DNA from: Bacteroidetes bacterium GWB2_32_14
GTDB lineage: Bacteria; Bacteroidota; Bacteroidia; Bacteroidales; UBA12077
Direction: 5' to 3'
Length of the DNA: 64,000 bases
Assembly: GCA_001768235.1 (NCBI GenBank)
Contig: MENK01000029.1
Coordinates: 43,637 to 107,636 of the forward strand
The notes under the pieces were generated by a model. That model saw nothing but the letters and a program-made list of their open reading frames with translations, was not told where the DNA came from and ran no database searches. This document shows, in pieces, positions 49,233 to 60,300 of the stretch (its first letter is position 1; each line of letters starts with the position of its first letter). A program made the position numbers and the translations under genes.

Positions 49233-52200
49233 TTACTTTATCAGTATTTTCTTACTTGTTTTTTCGCCAGAGTCGGTTTTTATAGTAATAAAATAGAGTC
49301 CCTCGGGTTGGTTTGTAATATCTATGGTTTCAATATTTTTGTCAGTGACATAAACAAATTTATTGAAAACAGATATCCCAATAACATCGTAAACAGTTAT
49401 TTGTGCTTTTCCCCGGATATTTCCGAAATCGATATTTACAATACCCTGCGAAGGATTAGGATATACCATGAACCTGGAAAAGTCGATTTTATCAACAGAT
49501 GTAACAACCGATAAAATGTGATTAATTGTTATATTTTCATTTATAACATCAATGGTATCTGTTACAGAAGTATATCCGGTTTTAGAAAGAGTATAAACCA
49601 AACCTGTTTTAGGTTCAATGTTAGTAAACTCGGCTATCCCGTTAGAATCTGTGTATTTTGATAAAGTATTAAAATCAATTTTTACATCTCCCAGCGGATG
49701 AGATGTTGAATCGGTAACATTAAAAGTTATTGTATAAACCTCGGGGTTCATAACAACGTTAATTTGTTTATTCGCATCTATATCAATTGTATCGATGTAA
49801 TTAAGATACTTATCCATTGTAATAGTAAATACTTTATCTGTTCCAATTTCAATCTCGCTAAAAGTATAATCACCATTAGAGTTTGTAGTACCTTGTTTAT
49901 TATCTAAGATAATTGTTGCTCCACTCAAAGCTGTGGTGCCATTTGAAACATTAAAGCCAATTTGAAACGTTGCAATACCTGCTGTTAGTGTTATGTTTTC
50001 TGTTATATCTGAAACAACATCAAGAGTATCGATATAATTTTCAAAACCTTCCTTGCGAATTACATAAAGAAGATTGTTATTATAGCGAACATCATTAAAA
50101 ATTGCTTCACCACTCGCACTGGTATATTTTTCTTCATCGTTAAAGTTTACCAGTGCATTTTCTATTAAGCCTTTGGAATTATTAACGACAAATGTAACAT
50201 TAAACATTTTGGGTTCTAGTAATGCAATTTCAGTTAAATCTCCTGTTACATCAATAGTGTCTGTAAAAAATTCGTATCCAACAGCAGAAACAGTGTATGG
50301 TTTATTGATGCCATATTCAACATCAGGAAAAGTTATTAGTCCGTTTATTGTTGATAAAGTACTTCCATTAAAAGTAATATCCCCGTTAATAACAGTTTCA
50401 CTATCTTTATCATATAATTTGAAAGTAATATCATGTTTTGATACCTCAAGAATAATAGTATCCGTTGAATTTTCAAATAAATTAATTGTTTTACTGTAAT
50501 CGGCATATCCTTCAGCTGTTACGTTCAGCGGAATATTAATTCCTTCGGGAATATTTTCAAATAAAACAATACCATCGGAGCCTGTTGTAATTATTTGTCC
50601 ATTCAACTCTGCCGATGCTCTCTCAATGGGCCCATCAAAATTGTTAACTGTTAGTTGATAAGTATAACCCTTACGACTGTTTATTTTTGCTTTCCAGCCA
50701 GTGCCTGTTACTGAAACATCAGAAGTAAATACAAAAGTTAGTGCCCCATTGATATTTGTTGCAGCAACTTTTCCGGGAGATGTTGTTCCACAGTATGTTC
50801 CAATTAATACATCGCTTGTTGTTAATCCATCATAGATTTTTAACTTATCATAATCACATGATGAATGGGACTCAACATTAAATGATAAAAATTCTGCCTG
50901 AATAAATTCGCCTGCATTAACAGGAGTGAAGGTGATTGTATAGTTTTCAGAATCAGAATAACTATTTGTTTCTCCTCCTGAATCATAGAAATAAGTGTAG
51001 TTTGTTGAAACGGTTCCTTGCTGAGAAATCAAAATATCAGGTATTTCACCTATGACAATCTCTTTATAACCTGTTTCGGAATATGCATTGTATAAAATAT
51101 CGTTTATATGAAATTCAAGGTAAACCATCTGTCCAATTTCAACAGATGATTCCGCGGTTATATTAAACTCTATGGTATCAACACCTTGTGCATTTATAGT
51201 AATGTTGTTTACAAGAGAAGTATTTAGTGTTACATAAGAATCACCATCACTTAGCAACGAAGCGGTTGCAGAGAGACCAGAAATAGAAGCATGTCCATTA
51301 TTAGTTACAACCAACTGCAGGTTCGCGGTTTCTCCCGACTCAAGGATTCCATCATTATCACCCGGGCTGTCGTCAATAAATAGTTCGCCGATTTCAATTT
51401 CTGGAGCATTAATTGTAAGGTTAATATTCGAATTCCAGGTATATGGGTTTGAATCACTATCTTCACCGGTAACTTCCAGCGTGAAATTTAGCTGGGTTTG
51501 GTCAATAATATCCTTTTCAACATCAAATTGAAATGCATTGTTGATTAAGGAAACAGTATCTTTTAAAATAGTTTCATAAGCTTCCAAAGAGTCGGTGATT
51601 ACAATGGTACTATCCGTTGAAATTAATTTTGCTTCAACATTAAATGCATCGTAATCTTTTGAAACATTTTTGAGTTGAACATTTAATTTTATAGTTTCAT
51701 TAAAATCAATTGAACTGTTATTATTTCCCAGCTCATCATTTATTTCGGCTACATCCTTAACAACGTAAGGAGTAGTTGACGGAATAATTGATATTTGTTC
51801 AATAATTGGAATTCTGTTTTGTTTAGTGATAACCAAATCGGCTGTTCCAACCTCGCTTATGGCATCAAACGATAAGTTAGCTATGCCACTTGTTCCTGCC
51901 AGTTGAACATCGAGTAAAGTACCATTAAAAGACAAAGCTACAAAAGCATCTTCTTCGGTGGTTACTTCATAACCTGACGAGCCAATAATTATTTCGTTAT
52001 TGTAAGAAGCTGTAAGTGCTGTTGGAACTTTCACATAGGGGGTTAACGATGGATCGCCCATTAAATGGTACATTTCCCAATAATATGTTTTGCGTGTTGA
52101 TGTACTGGCCTGTACAGCTAAATTACCGGCAACATTAATCTGTCCCTGGGTAATGTACCAGTCGCTTTTTGTTTCATCGTGTGTATGAAAAAACCTGTCG

Positions 52201-53819
52201 TATGAACCCAGGTTAGCTGCATCGTATGTTGGATTTGCAGTAATTGATGTTCTGTAACCTATAGCCCAAAAATAATCTTCGTCCCAATACGAATAATCTG
52301 ATGCCCCGATATAACCCACGGCTCCCTTGTTTTCAGCTCTTAAAATTTCTTCGCCAAACGACTCGAGTTCAAATTTTAGAGACTGGCAACAGTTTCCAAT
52401 CAAAAGAGGATATTTATTTGCATTTGTCATTTGGGAGATATTATCAATAGAAAATGTTGGGTCGCCCCAGCCATCGCTACTGCAATGGGCTGTATAATTT
52501 GCCAGAGAAACACCATTCGAAATATCTGTTCTAATTTGAGCATCTGCGCTTGCAGAAGCAGGATAAAGATATGCCAATGCATTTAATCCATTTGTACTAT
52601 TAATGTATGTAGTGGAAGCGTAATTTACAAAACCGTTTCCCCAGGTTGGCGCATATGTTGCATCAGCTCCGGCAATTAAAACCACGTTGTTTAAGTATGA
52701 AGGGTCTGGCATTAAATATTTTTCAACCTGTAAGGTTTTATCAATTTGTGGTTGCAACTGGGCAACAGTAGTTGCTGAAAAACGCCCGTAAAAAACATCT
52801 GGCAAAATATCTCCGGTATAATCAAAATAATACAAATCGCTAACATGCCCAGACATACTAAAAGCAGGTATTTGAGCAATATCACCAACCAATAAAACGA
52901 AAGTTGGGGCAATGCCATCGGCAGGACTTGTATATAAGTTTTGTAAATATGTTTTTATTGATGTAGTAGTTGTTCCCACGGATGCATCATTTGTATATGC
53001 TTCAACAACTGTAAATCCTTTTAATTTTTTCCATTCGATAAATGGTTGTAAGGTTTCTTCGAACATTGGGTCGGAAACAATAACGTATTTCACGGGAGCA
53101 CCTGTTAATGCTTTGGTTTCAGAAACAGAATTTATTGTTTGTATAGGTAAATTTTCAAAATAAGGAGATATCAGTTTCTTTTCGTCGATACGAACAGATT
53201 TGTTATCATCAATAAATTTAACTTCAATTTCAAAGTTGAAACGTATTTTCAGAGTATTACTTACAGGATTGTATTCGAAAGGGGAAATTTGAACAAATCC
53301 AAGGTGTTTATCGCGTAAATATCCATAATCTTCTAATTGTACAAATTCATTTTTGAAAAAATTATTATTGCTATATACCTCTTTGTTTAATCTGAACGGA
53401 ACTTTTTCAGGATCATCGCTTTTTGAAATGGATTCCTGGGCCGGAATAATTTTTGTATTTATACCATAGTTTCCAAGCTGAATTTCTTTTTCATCAAAGC
53501 TCAATACATTTAGTTTTACTTTCGAATTATTTGGTATTTCAATCAGTTTTCCATAAACAGGTAAATCAGGATTCCCGGCATTGTATGTTTTTTGCATTCC
53601 TTCGACCTGTAGCTGAACAAACTCTCCTTGTTTGCTTTCTTTCGCAATTAAATCAATTGATGATATTGATTCTTTTATGCTAAACTTACCAGATGATACA
53701 ATATTTTCTTGTTGTGAAGATTTTAATGTATTTTTTTCCTGTAAATCGATTTTAATTATTTTCTGAGCCGAAACAACGGTTGCAGATAAGATAAATACAG
53801 AGAGTAAAAGTTTTTTCAT
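49233..53819 (-). CDS. Gingipain-like C25 cysteine peptidase with CUB, repeats and T9SS sorting domain
   Basis: 1528 residues, signal peptide ending near VVSA. A propeptide region (to ~230) precedes the C25 domain. The catalytic His is near 443 (YTAHCSSDGWGDP) and the Cys near 476 (LLIGNCCQSLKFE). After Ig-like segments, a CUB domain (~940-1040) has SCDYDKLKIYDG and IGTYCGTTSPGK. Five related ~75-residue PEGA/carboxypeptidase-regulatory-like repeats follow (~1045-1440), each with a (S/T)xG...F pattern and ending in GY/GF...DTI(D). The last ~80 residues (FMVYPNPSQGIVNI ... GLYFITIKTDSG) are a type A T9SS signal. A cell-surface or secreted protease. Confidence 0.93.
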   Translation of the reverse strand: MKKLLLSVFILSATVVSAQKIIKIDLQEKNTLKSSQQENIVSSGKFSIKESISSIDLIAKESKQGEFVQLQVEGMQKTYNAGNPDLPVYGKLIEIPNNSKVKLNVLSFDEKEIQLGNYGINTKIIPAQESISKSDDPEKVPFRLNKEVYSNNNFFKNEFVQLEDYGYLRDKHLGFVQISPFEYNPVSNTLKIRFNFEIEVKFIDDNKSVRIDEKKLISPYFENLPIQTINSVSETKALTGAPVKYVIVSDPMFEETLQPFIEWKKLKGFTVVEAYTNDASVGTTTTSIKTYLQNLYTSPADGIAPTFVLLVGDIAQIPAFSMSGHVSDLYYFDYTGDILPDVFYGRFSATTVAQLQPQIDKTLQVEKYLMPDPSYLNNVVLIAGADATYAPTWGNGFVNYASTTYINSTNGLNALAYLYPASASADAQIRTDISNGVSLANYTAHCSSDGWGDPTFSIDNISQMTNANKYPLLIGNCCQSLKFELESFGEEILRAENKGAVGYIGASDYSYWDEDYFWAIGYRTSITANPTYDAANLGSYDRFFHTHDETKSDWYITQGQINVAGNLAVQASTSTRKTYYWEMYHLMGDPSLTPYVKVPTALTASYNNEIIIGSSGYEVTTEEDAFVALSFNGTLLDVQLAGTSGIANLSFDAISEVGTADLVITKQNRIPIIEQISIIPSTTPYVVKDVAEINDELGNNNSSIDFNETIKLNVQLKNVSKDYDAFNVEAKLISTDSTIVITDSLEAYETILKDTVSLINNAFQFDVEKDIIDQTQLNFTLEVTGEDSDSNPYTWNSNINLTINAPEIEIGELFIDDSPGDNDGILESGETANLQLVVTNNGHASISGLSATASLLSDGDSYVTLNTSLVNNITINAQGVDTIEFNITAESSVEIGQMVYLEFHINDILYNAYSETGYKEIVIGEIPDILISQQGTVSTNYTYFYDSGGETNSYSDSENYTITFTPVNAGEFIQAEFLSFNVESHSSCDYDKLKIYDGLTTSDVLIGTYCGTTSPGKVAATNINGALTFVFTSDVSVTGTGWKAKINSRKGYTYQLTVNNFDGPIERASAELNGQIITTGSDGIVLFENIPEGINIPLNVTAEGYADYSKTINLFENSTDTIILEVSKHDITFKLYDKDSETVINGDITFNGSTLSTINGLITFPDVEYGINKPYTVSAVGYEFFTDTIDVTGDLTEIALLEPKMFNVTFVVNNSKGLIENALVNFNDEEKYTSASGEAIFNDVRYNNNLLYVIRKEGFENYIDTLDVVSDITENITLTAGIATFQIGFNVSNGTTALSGATIILDNKQGTTNSNGDYTFSEIEIGTDKVFTITMDKYLNYIDTIDIDANKQINVVMNPEVYTITFNVTDSTSHPLGDVKIDFNTLSKYTDSNGIAEFTNIEPKTGLVYTLSKTGYTSVTDTIDVINENITINHILSVVTSVDKIDFSRFMVYPNPSQGIVNIDFGNIRGKAQITVYDVIGISVFNKFVYVTDKNIETIDITNQPEGLYFITIKTDSGEKTSKKILIK

Positions 53820-53912
53820 AAGTTCCAGGTTAATAAATTGGTGTTTTTTTTGATTTTTGAGTGTTGCAATGTAATTTAATTTTTACGAAAAATCACAAAA
53901 ATTGTTCCATAA

Positions 53913-53932
53913 ATTTATCGAAAAACGATAAT
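53913..53932 (-). terminator. Weak hairpin after the thiamine-binding protein gene
   Basis: TTATCG (53915-53920) pairs with CGATAA (53926-53931) around a 5-base loop, directly after the stop codon at 53935. The T-run on the minus strand is poor, so this is a tentative call. Confidence 0.3.
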
Positions 53933-53934
53933 TG

Positions 53935-54246
53935 TCATTTTTCTACTTTCCCGATTTTTGATTCTATGGATTCTATTTTTGTATTTAGTCTGTCTGATTT
54001 GTTTTTGCGGATATCCAGTTTAATTGAAGAATAAACCCTTTCGGAAAATGGTTCGAGAATAGTATATGAATCCTGCACAATTTTTAAAGCTTCTTCCAGC
54101 GTTTCTGTTTCTGCAATTGTACCCATTGCTGTTAACTTGTAACGAATGTTTTTGCTTCTTATCATAGCAATTATTTTGCTAACATAATCGCTTACACTTG
54201 CTCCCTTATCGGTGGGGAACATCGCAAATTCAAGTAATACCGACAT
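53935..54246 (-). CDS. MTH1187/YqgV-type thiamine-binding protein
   Basis: 103 residues from the ATG at 54246; a TTG at 54273 would run into the upstream gene. VLLEFAMFPTDKGASVSDYV, KLTAMGTIAETETLEEALK and SSIKLDIRKNKSDR match the PF01910 family, which binds thiamine or hydroxymethylpyrimidine-like ligands as tetramers. It starts 4 bases after the stop codon of the Ig-like lipoprotein gene, so they are cotranscribed. The cellular role is not known. Confidence 0.87.
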   Translation of the reverse strand: MSVLLEFAMFPTDKGASVSDYVSKIIAMIRSKNIRYKLTAMGTIAETETLEEALKIVQDSYTILEPFSERVYSSIKLDIRKNKSDRLNTKIESIESKIGKVEK

Positions 54247-54250
54247 ATCC

Positions 54251-56068
54251 TTATAATCGTTTTGATAAATCAATATTTATTTCAACATCCCAGTTTGAAC
54301 GAATTTTTACAGGTGCTTCGTAATATAAAACATCTTCGGGCTGTAAATGTTTCAGATAATTTCCTGTATCCCACGAGTTATTTTTATTAGCATCAAAAAT
54401 GAGCTTAATCATAAATTCTTTGGGTGGTAAGTATGAAAAATCAACTATCTTGTTTTCGGCAATTGTTTTTTGCTGAATTACTTTTTCTTCTTTACCGCTT
54501 TCAATAAGTTGAACAATAACATTCGATCCTGTATTTATTCCACTTATATTGATAAGCAACTTGCCATAGAAATCAAGCTTTTGGGTTTTAAATTCATAAA
54601 TAAGAGTATCGTTTACCTGCCCATAGATATTTTTGACTGCAGAAGAAAAAAGCTCTAACCGATAGCTGGTATTTTCATCTAAAACAGTAGTAAAATAATA
54701 TTCCCTGTTTTTGTTTTCAGAGGGAATAATTGAATATTTCAGAGATGTTTCAACGGAATCAATAATTGAATATAGCCTTATTTTTGATGTATCAATAAAA
54801 TCAACGGGAGAGGGAACTTTAAAACTTATTTTTTTATTTAAGTCAAACGTTGAATTATTTTTCAAATTAAAAGATGGATTATAACTGGTATCGGGTTGTT
54901 CATTTTTGCTTTTTTTAGCTTCAGTATATCTTAATTTAACAGAGTCATTTGACCAAAAATAAACATTATTTGAATCCAGCTTCTGATACGAAAACAGGCA
55001 TGAAAGTTCTTTCCTGTTATATACTGCCGAATCGGTTAACCAATAAATAAATGTGTCGGCTTTAAATGAAGATTCTTTAATAAATTTTGCTTCAGGAAAA
55101 TCATTTAGCCTTAAAATAACGCTATCTTTAGCTTGTCGGTTAAGGACAAACCCGAGTTTTTGTTTTTCTTCGCGCAAACTGTTTTTCAGGTATTGTTGTT
55201 CAAAATCTTCAGTGAATAACATGAATACATAGTCGTTTATGGGATAATTGTTAAATGTACGGGTAATTATTGTATCTATTGTTTTCTGCTGATTCTTTAT
55301 TTCATCTTTTGTCCCTGTTTCTACAGTATCAGGAAATGCATCTTTATAAATAGTATCTGTTTGAATAGTTGTTTTTAGCTGAAATGATATCAGGGAGTCG
55401 GTAAATGCAATTTCCTCGTTATTAATATCAAACATGTAATTTTTATTATTATCCTTTAAACAAAACAGCTTGTAGTTTCCCTGGCGAATATTATTAATTC
55501 GATATAATCCTTCTTTATTTGTCTTGGAGAGGTAATTTGGTATTTGTTTGTAAGGAACAGAATCTGATAATTCGGAATAAAGCATAACAAAAACACCTTC
55601 TACGGGAACAAGGTCAAAAGAATTCAGCACTTTTCCCTGAATAGATAACGAATCGATAAAAGAGCCGGTTGAAAAAATATATTGAAAATTTTCTAACGGA
55701 TTGCCTTCGTTATAATCCTGTAAAGAATTTCCAAAATACATGTTATAGGTAGTGGAATCTCTTAATTCATTTTCAAACGAAATATTTAACGATTTTCCTT
55801 TTACCCTGATAATGGGTTTTTCGTCCATAGGGGGAGAAATAACTAACGTGCTGTTTACGTCTTTCAACTGAATATACTCATTAAATGTAATGCTTACATC
55901 TTTAGAATCGAAATTTGTAGAAAAATTGCCGGGTTTACTTGAAATTACTTTTGGCGGATCTGCATCTTTGGGGCCACCGGTAGGAGTAACAATCTTGGCA
56001 CAACCGATAACAGTAATGATAATTATTAAAAAAAAGAAAACCGTGTTGAATATTTTATTTTTCATCAT
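54251..56068 (-). CDS. Ig-like (SbsA/Big_5) domain lipoprotein
   Basis: 605 residues. The signal sequence has a lipobox (IIITVIGC). The first domain (~25-130) is Big_5-like: DPPKVISSKPGNFSTNFDSK, ITFNEYIQLKD and TYNMYFGNSLQDYNEGNP. Several beta domains follow, including a PEGA/CNA-B-like one (LVPVEGVFVMLYSEL). The C-terminus has FDANKNNSWDTGNY. Such proteins are frequent in Bacteroidota outer membranes, perhaps with a structural role. Cotranscribed with the thiamine-binding protein gene. Confidence 0.82.
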   Translation of the reverse strand: MMKNKIFNTVFFFLIIIITVIGCAKIVTPTGGPKDADPPKVISSKPGNFSTNFDSKDVSITFNEYIQLKDVNSTLVISPPMDEKPIIRVKGKSLNISFENELRDSTTYNMYFGNSLQDYNEGNPLENFQYIFSTGSFIDSLSIQGKVLNSFDLVPVEGVFVMLYSELSDSVPYKQIPNYLSKTNKEGLYRINNIRQGNYKLFCLKDNNKNYMFDINNEEIAFTDSLISFQLKTTIQTDTIYKDAFPDTVETGTKDEIKNQQKTIDTIITRTFNNYPINDYVFMLFTEDFEQQYLKNSLREEKQKLGFVLNRQAKDSVILRLNDFPEAKFIKESSFKADTFIYWLTDSAVYNRKELSCLFSYQKLDSNNVYFWSNDSVKLRYTEAKKSKNEQPDTSYNPSFNLKNNSTFDLNKKISFKVPSPVDFIDTSKIRLYSIIDSVETSLKYSIIPSENKNREYYFTTVLDENTSYRLELFSSAVKNIYGQVNDTLIYEFKTQKLDFYGKLLINISGINTGSNVIVQLIESGKEEKVIQQKTIAENKIVDFSYLPPKEFMIKLIFDANKNNSWDTGNYLKHLQPEDVLYYEAPVKIRSNWDVEINIDLSKRL

Positions 56069-56215
56069 ATTTATTAAAAGTAAATTACAAACTTATAAAG
56101 TTTATTTAAATAATCAGGTAAAAGATTTACAATTTAGGTACCACAATTAAATCGAATTTAACTTTTTATAACAATTCGCTTCAGTAAAATTAACACTAAG
56201 CCAATGAATTTTTTT

Positions 56216-56223
56216 TACATTTG
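56216..56223 (+). promoter_or_regulatory. Candidate -7 box for lgt
   Basis: TACATTTG, a fit to TAnnTTTG, 25 bases before the lgt ATG. No clear TTTG at the -33 distance. Confidence 0.4.
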
Positions 56224-56247
56224 TATTTTACTAATAAAACAAATTAA

Positions 56248-57036
56248 ATGATACTGAATTACGTTACCTGGAATGTTGACCCTGAAATAGTAGGTTTTTT
56301 GGGGTTAAGTATAAGATATTATGGTGTACTTTTCGCCGCATCTTTCTTTTTTGGCTACCTTATAATGCAAAAGATTTTTAAAAAAGAAGGATTAAGCATT
56401 GAGTTACTCGATAAACTTACCATTTACATGGTTTTAGGTACTGTTTTAGGTGCTCGTCTTGGCCATTGTTTGTTTTATCAGCCCGAGTACTATTTAAAAA
56501 ATCCCTGGGAAATATTGTTTATATGGCATGGTGGACTTGCCAGTCATGGTGCCGCGATAGGTATTCTTATCGCATTATTCTATTTTGCACGAAAAAACAA
56601 AAAACCCTATTTGTGGATTCTCGACCGGATTGTTATTGTTGTTGCATTGGCAGGTTTCTTTATCAGGTTGGGAAACTTAATGAATTCTGAAATTTATGGA
56701 ATAGAAACGAACCTTCCGTGGGGATTCATATTTGTCCGCGATGGCCAAATAGTTCCAAAGCACCCAACCCAGATTTATGAAGCCTTATCATATCTTATAA
56801 TTTTTATTGCATTGTACTTAATTTATCTTAAAAAACCCACATCGTTAAAGCATGGGTACATTTTCAGCCTGTTTCTGATTTCTCTTTTCACTGTCCGGTT
56901 CTTAATAGAATTTATTAAAGAAGTTCAGGTTGATTTTGAATCAGGAATGGCTTTAAACATGGGTCAGTGGTTAAGTATCCCGTTTGTTTTGGCAGGAATT
57001 GGATTGCTCGTGTATAGCCAGAGAAAAACGGTGTAA
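56248..57036 (+). CDS. lgt: Prolipoprotein diacylglyceryl transferase
   Basis: 262 residues, seven membrane helices. It adds diacylglycerol to the lipobox Cys of prolipoproteins, the first step of lipoprotein maturation. Visible: LSIRYYGVLFAASFFFGY, GARLGHCLFYQPEYY, the essential HGGLASHGA motif, and RLGNLMNSEIYG with the Lgt signature. It serves the many lipoproteins in the window, including LptE and the efflux adaptor. Followed by a strong terminator. Confidence 0.97.
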   Translation: MILNYVTWNVDPEIVGFLGLSIRYYGVLFAASFFFGYLIMQKIFKKEGLSIELLDKLTIYMVLGTVLGARLGHCLFYQPEYYLKNPWEILFIWHGGLASHGAAIGILIALFYFARKNKKPYLWILDRIVIVVALAGFFIRLGNLMNSEIYGIETNLPWGFIFVRDGQIVPKHPTQIYEALSYLIIFIALYLIYLKKPTSLKHGYIFSLFLISLFTVRFLIEFIKEVQVDFESGMALNMGQWLSIPFVLAGIGLLVYSQRKTV

Positions 57037-57056
57037 TTAATTGGATATCAAATTTT

Positions 57057-57082
57057 AAAACCGGCTTCAATAGCCGGTTTTT
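57057..57082 (+). terminator. Terminator after lgt
   Basis: A 10-base-pair perfect stem AAAACCGGCT/AGCCGGTTTT, 5-base loop, T-run. It separates lgt from the metal efflux operon. Confidence 0.88.
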
Positions 57083-57241
57083 GCTTTGTGCAATATTTAA
57101 GCAAGAAATTACCGAATTTGTTTTTTTTATCCTATTTTTATATTCGGGAAAAATTTTACTTGTTATATTTCTGATTATGGACAACAATCTTTTATCCTTT
57201 TCTTTAAGGGGCAATTCATGTATTTCTTTCTGTTTTGTACA

Positions 57242-57276
57242 TTGCTGCAAACAAGTTTCAAACCTGTATAATCTTG
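57242..57276 (+). promoter_or_regulatory. Candidate promoter of the metal efflux operon
   Basis: TTG at 57242-57244 and TAATCTTG at 57269-57276 fit the Bacteroidota promoter with one mismatch; TATAAT overlaps at 57267-57272. It lies 33 bases before the pump's ATG. The rest of the 220-base leader has a CCGAAT/ATTCGG inverted repeat and no clear metal-operator motif. Confidence 0.3.
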
Positions 57277-57308
57277 CCATTAGCCAACCACTAATAATAT
57301 GTTAGCTT

Positions 57309-60300
57309 ATGATAAACCAGATAATAAATTTCAGTATAAGAAATAAGCTTATAATTATACTATTTACCTTAACCATTGCAGCTTTTGGGTTGTTTGCCGT
57401 AATGCAGATTCCTGTTGGTGCTGTACCCGATATAACCAATAATCAGGTTCAGGTTATTACTGTTTCAACCAACTTATCAACCCAGGATGTAGAGCAGTTT
57501 ATTACTTACCCGGTAGAACTTGAAATGGCAAATTTGCCCGGAGTAAAAGAAATTCGTTCCATTTCAAAATTTGGGTTGTCGGTTGTAACTATTGTTTTTG
57601 ATGATAATATTGGTACCTATTTACCACGGCAACTAATAGCTGAAAAAATAAAGACAGCGGCGGCAAATATTCCCGAGGGATTTGGAACTCCCGAAATGGG
57701 GCCAATAACCACCGGGTTAGGAGAAATATACCAATATATATTAGATACAAAACCCGGTTATAAAAACCGTTACTCCCCAATGGAGTTGCGTACAATACAA
57801 GACTGGCTGGTAAAAAGACAGTTGTCTGGAATACCCGGAGTAGTTGAAGTAAATACATGGGGAGGCTTTTTAAAGCAGTACGAAATCGCCATTAACCCGG
57901 AACAGTTGCAAGGCATGAATATAACTCTGATTGATGTATATAACGCGGTTAATAGTAACAACAGTGTTGCAGGAGGTGCTTATATTGAAAAACAGAACCG
58001 TAGTTATTTTATTCGTGGCGATGGAATGGTAAAATCCATAGAAGAGATTGGTTCTATAGTTGTTAAAAACAACAACGGGGTAACTGTTCTCATGCGCGAT
58101 ATTGCAACTATTCAGTTAGGGCACGCGAATCGTTTCGGAGCTATTACAGCCAACGGAGAAGGTGAAAAAGTGCTCGGGCAGATTATGATGCTAAAGGACG
58201 CCAACTCAAAAAAAGTTATTCAGGAGGTAAAAAAGCGTGTTGATGAAGTTCAAAAGAATCTTCCTGAAGGAGTTTTTATTAACCCTATTCTTGAACGCAG
58301 CGAATTAATATCAAAAACATCTTTTACTGTTGCCGAAAACCTGATTTTAGGGTGTTTAATAGTCATTTTAATTGTGGTTTTGCTGCTCGGGAACATTCGT
58401 TCTGCATTGGTAATTGCATCAATGATTCCGCTGGCATTACTTTTTACAATTTCTCTCATGTATCTTTTTGGAATTGATGCTAACCTGATGAGCCTGGGAG
58501 CTCTCGATTTCGGAATCATTATCGATGGGGCCGTGATTATTGTCGAATATATTGCCATACGAATAACGGCGAATAAGACTGATTACGAAAGTTCTATCGG
58601 AGAACAACGCCAGACGCTTATTGATAAAATTACCTTTCAGGGAGCTTCAAAAATGATAAACTCAGCCATTTTTGGACAGATTATTATTCTTGTAGTATTA
58701 ATTCCTATATTAACATTAAGTGGTGTTGAAGGAAAAATGTTCCGCCCCATGGCTCTTTCCTTTAGTTTTGCTATTCTTGGCGCTATGATTTTAGGACTAA
58801 CATGGTTACCCGTTGCAGCAGCTTTGTTTTTAAAACCAGAAAAAGAAAATAAAAAAAGCTTTTCAAAATGGATAATGAATATTGCTTACCTCTCATACAA
58901 TCCCGTGATGAAATGGTCGTACGATCATAAGAAAACCATACTGGGGTTAGCATTGGCTTCACTCATATTTACAGTGATACTATTTTCACGTATGGGGGGC
59001 GAATTTGTTCCTACTCTCGATGAAGGCGATTTTGTTATTCAGCCCGTATTAAAAACAGGTACTTCGCTTACAAAAACTGTAGAACTTACTACACAAATGG
59101 AAAACGTACTTATAGAGACATTTCCTGAAGTAGATCAGATTGTTTGCCGCATCGGGGCTGCAGAAGTACCTACAGACCCCATGTCGATGGAAGAAATTGA
59201 TATGATTATTAAACTTAAACCTAAAAGCGAATGGGTATCAGCAAAGAGTAAAGAAGAACTTGCCGATAAATTTAAAGAAGCCCTGTTGATAATACCGGGC
59301 ATTGACTATGAATTTACCCAACCAATAGAAATGCGTTTTAATGAGTTAATTACCGGTGTTCGTGCAGATATTGCCGTGAAAATATTTGGTGAAGATTTAG
59401 ATTACCTGAATCAAAAAGCAATAGAAATAAAAAAACTTATTGATGGTATTCCCGGTGCAGCCGATGTTATATTGGAAAAAACAGCAGGCTTACCACAAAT
59501 AAGCGTAAAATATAACCGTGAGAAAATAGCAACTTATGGTTTAACAATAGAAGAGTTGAACAGGCAACTTACCATGGCCTTTGGAGGCGAAATGGCTGGT
59601 AGTATATTTGAAGGCGAAAAACGATTCGAAATGGTTGTCCGGTTTCAAAAAGCTTTTCGTTCTGATATAAAAAATATTGAACAGATGAATATTGGCCTGA
59701 TAAATGGGAAACAAGTCCCATTAAGTGAATTGGCTCAAATAAATTATACTGTGGGGCCTGCAAAAATATCACGGGAAAATACACACCGAAGGGTTGTAGT
59801 AAGCGTAAATGTGCGCAACCGTGATTTGGAATCGGTAATAAATGATATTCAGGCTAAGATTAATGATAATGTAACCTTAAATGCGGGTAATTATATTACT
59901 TACGGGGGGCAATTCGAGAATCTTAAAAACGCGACTCAACGATTAAAGCTGGCCGTGCCTGTTGCTCTTTTACTTATTTTTATTTTTCTTCATTTTGCTT
60001 TTAAATCGATAAAAGACGCTTTGCTTATTTTCTCTGCCGTTCCCCTGTCGGCAGTAGGAGGTGTTTTATTCCTGTGGATAAGGGGGATGCCATTTAGCGT
60101 ATCGGCGGGTATTGGATTCATTGCTCTTTTTGGAGTTGCCGTGCTAAATGGAATTGTTCTTATTGAATATTTGAAAGAACTTAAAGAAGGCGGAATGACT
60201 AATATGCGTGAACTTGTTTTAAAAGCAACCCGCGAACGACTGCGCCCAGTTATGTTAACTGCATCGGCTGCAGCCTTGGGTTTTCTCCCAATGGCTATTT

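Noticed and set aside
56915..57280. 121-codon minus-strand ORF overlapping the end of lgt and the leader of the efflux operon
   Set aside because: Two-fifths of it is antisense to lgt, it covers the lgt terminator and the likely pump promoter, and no family is recognised. Its first ~60 codons look protein-like, so it was considered but not called.
57081..57305. 74-codon plus-strand ORF before the RND pump
   Set aside because: It starts inside the lgt terminator and has no recognisable motif; the stretch is better explained as leader and promoter.
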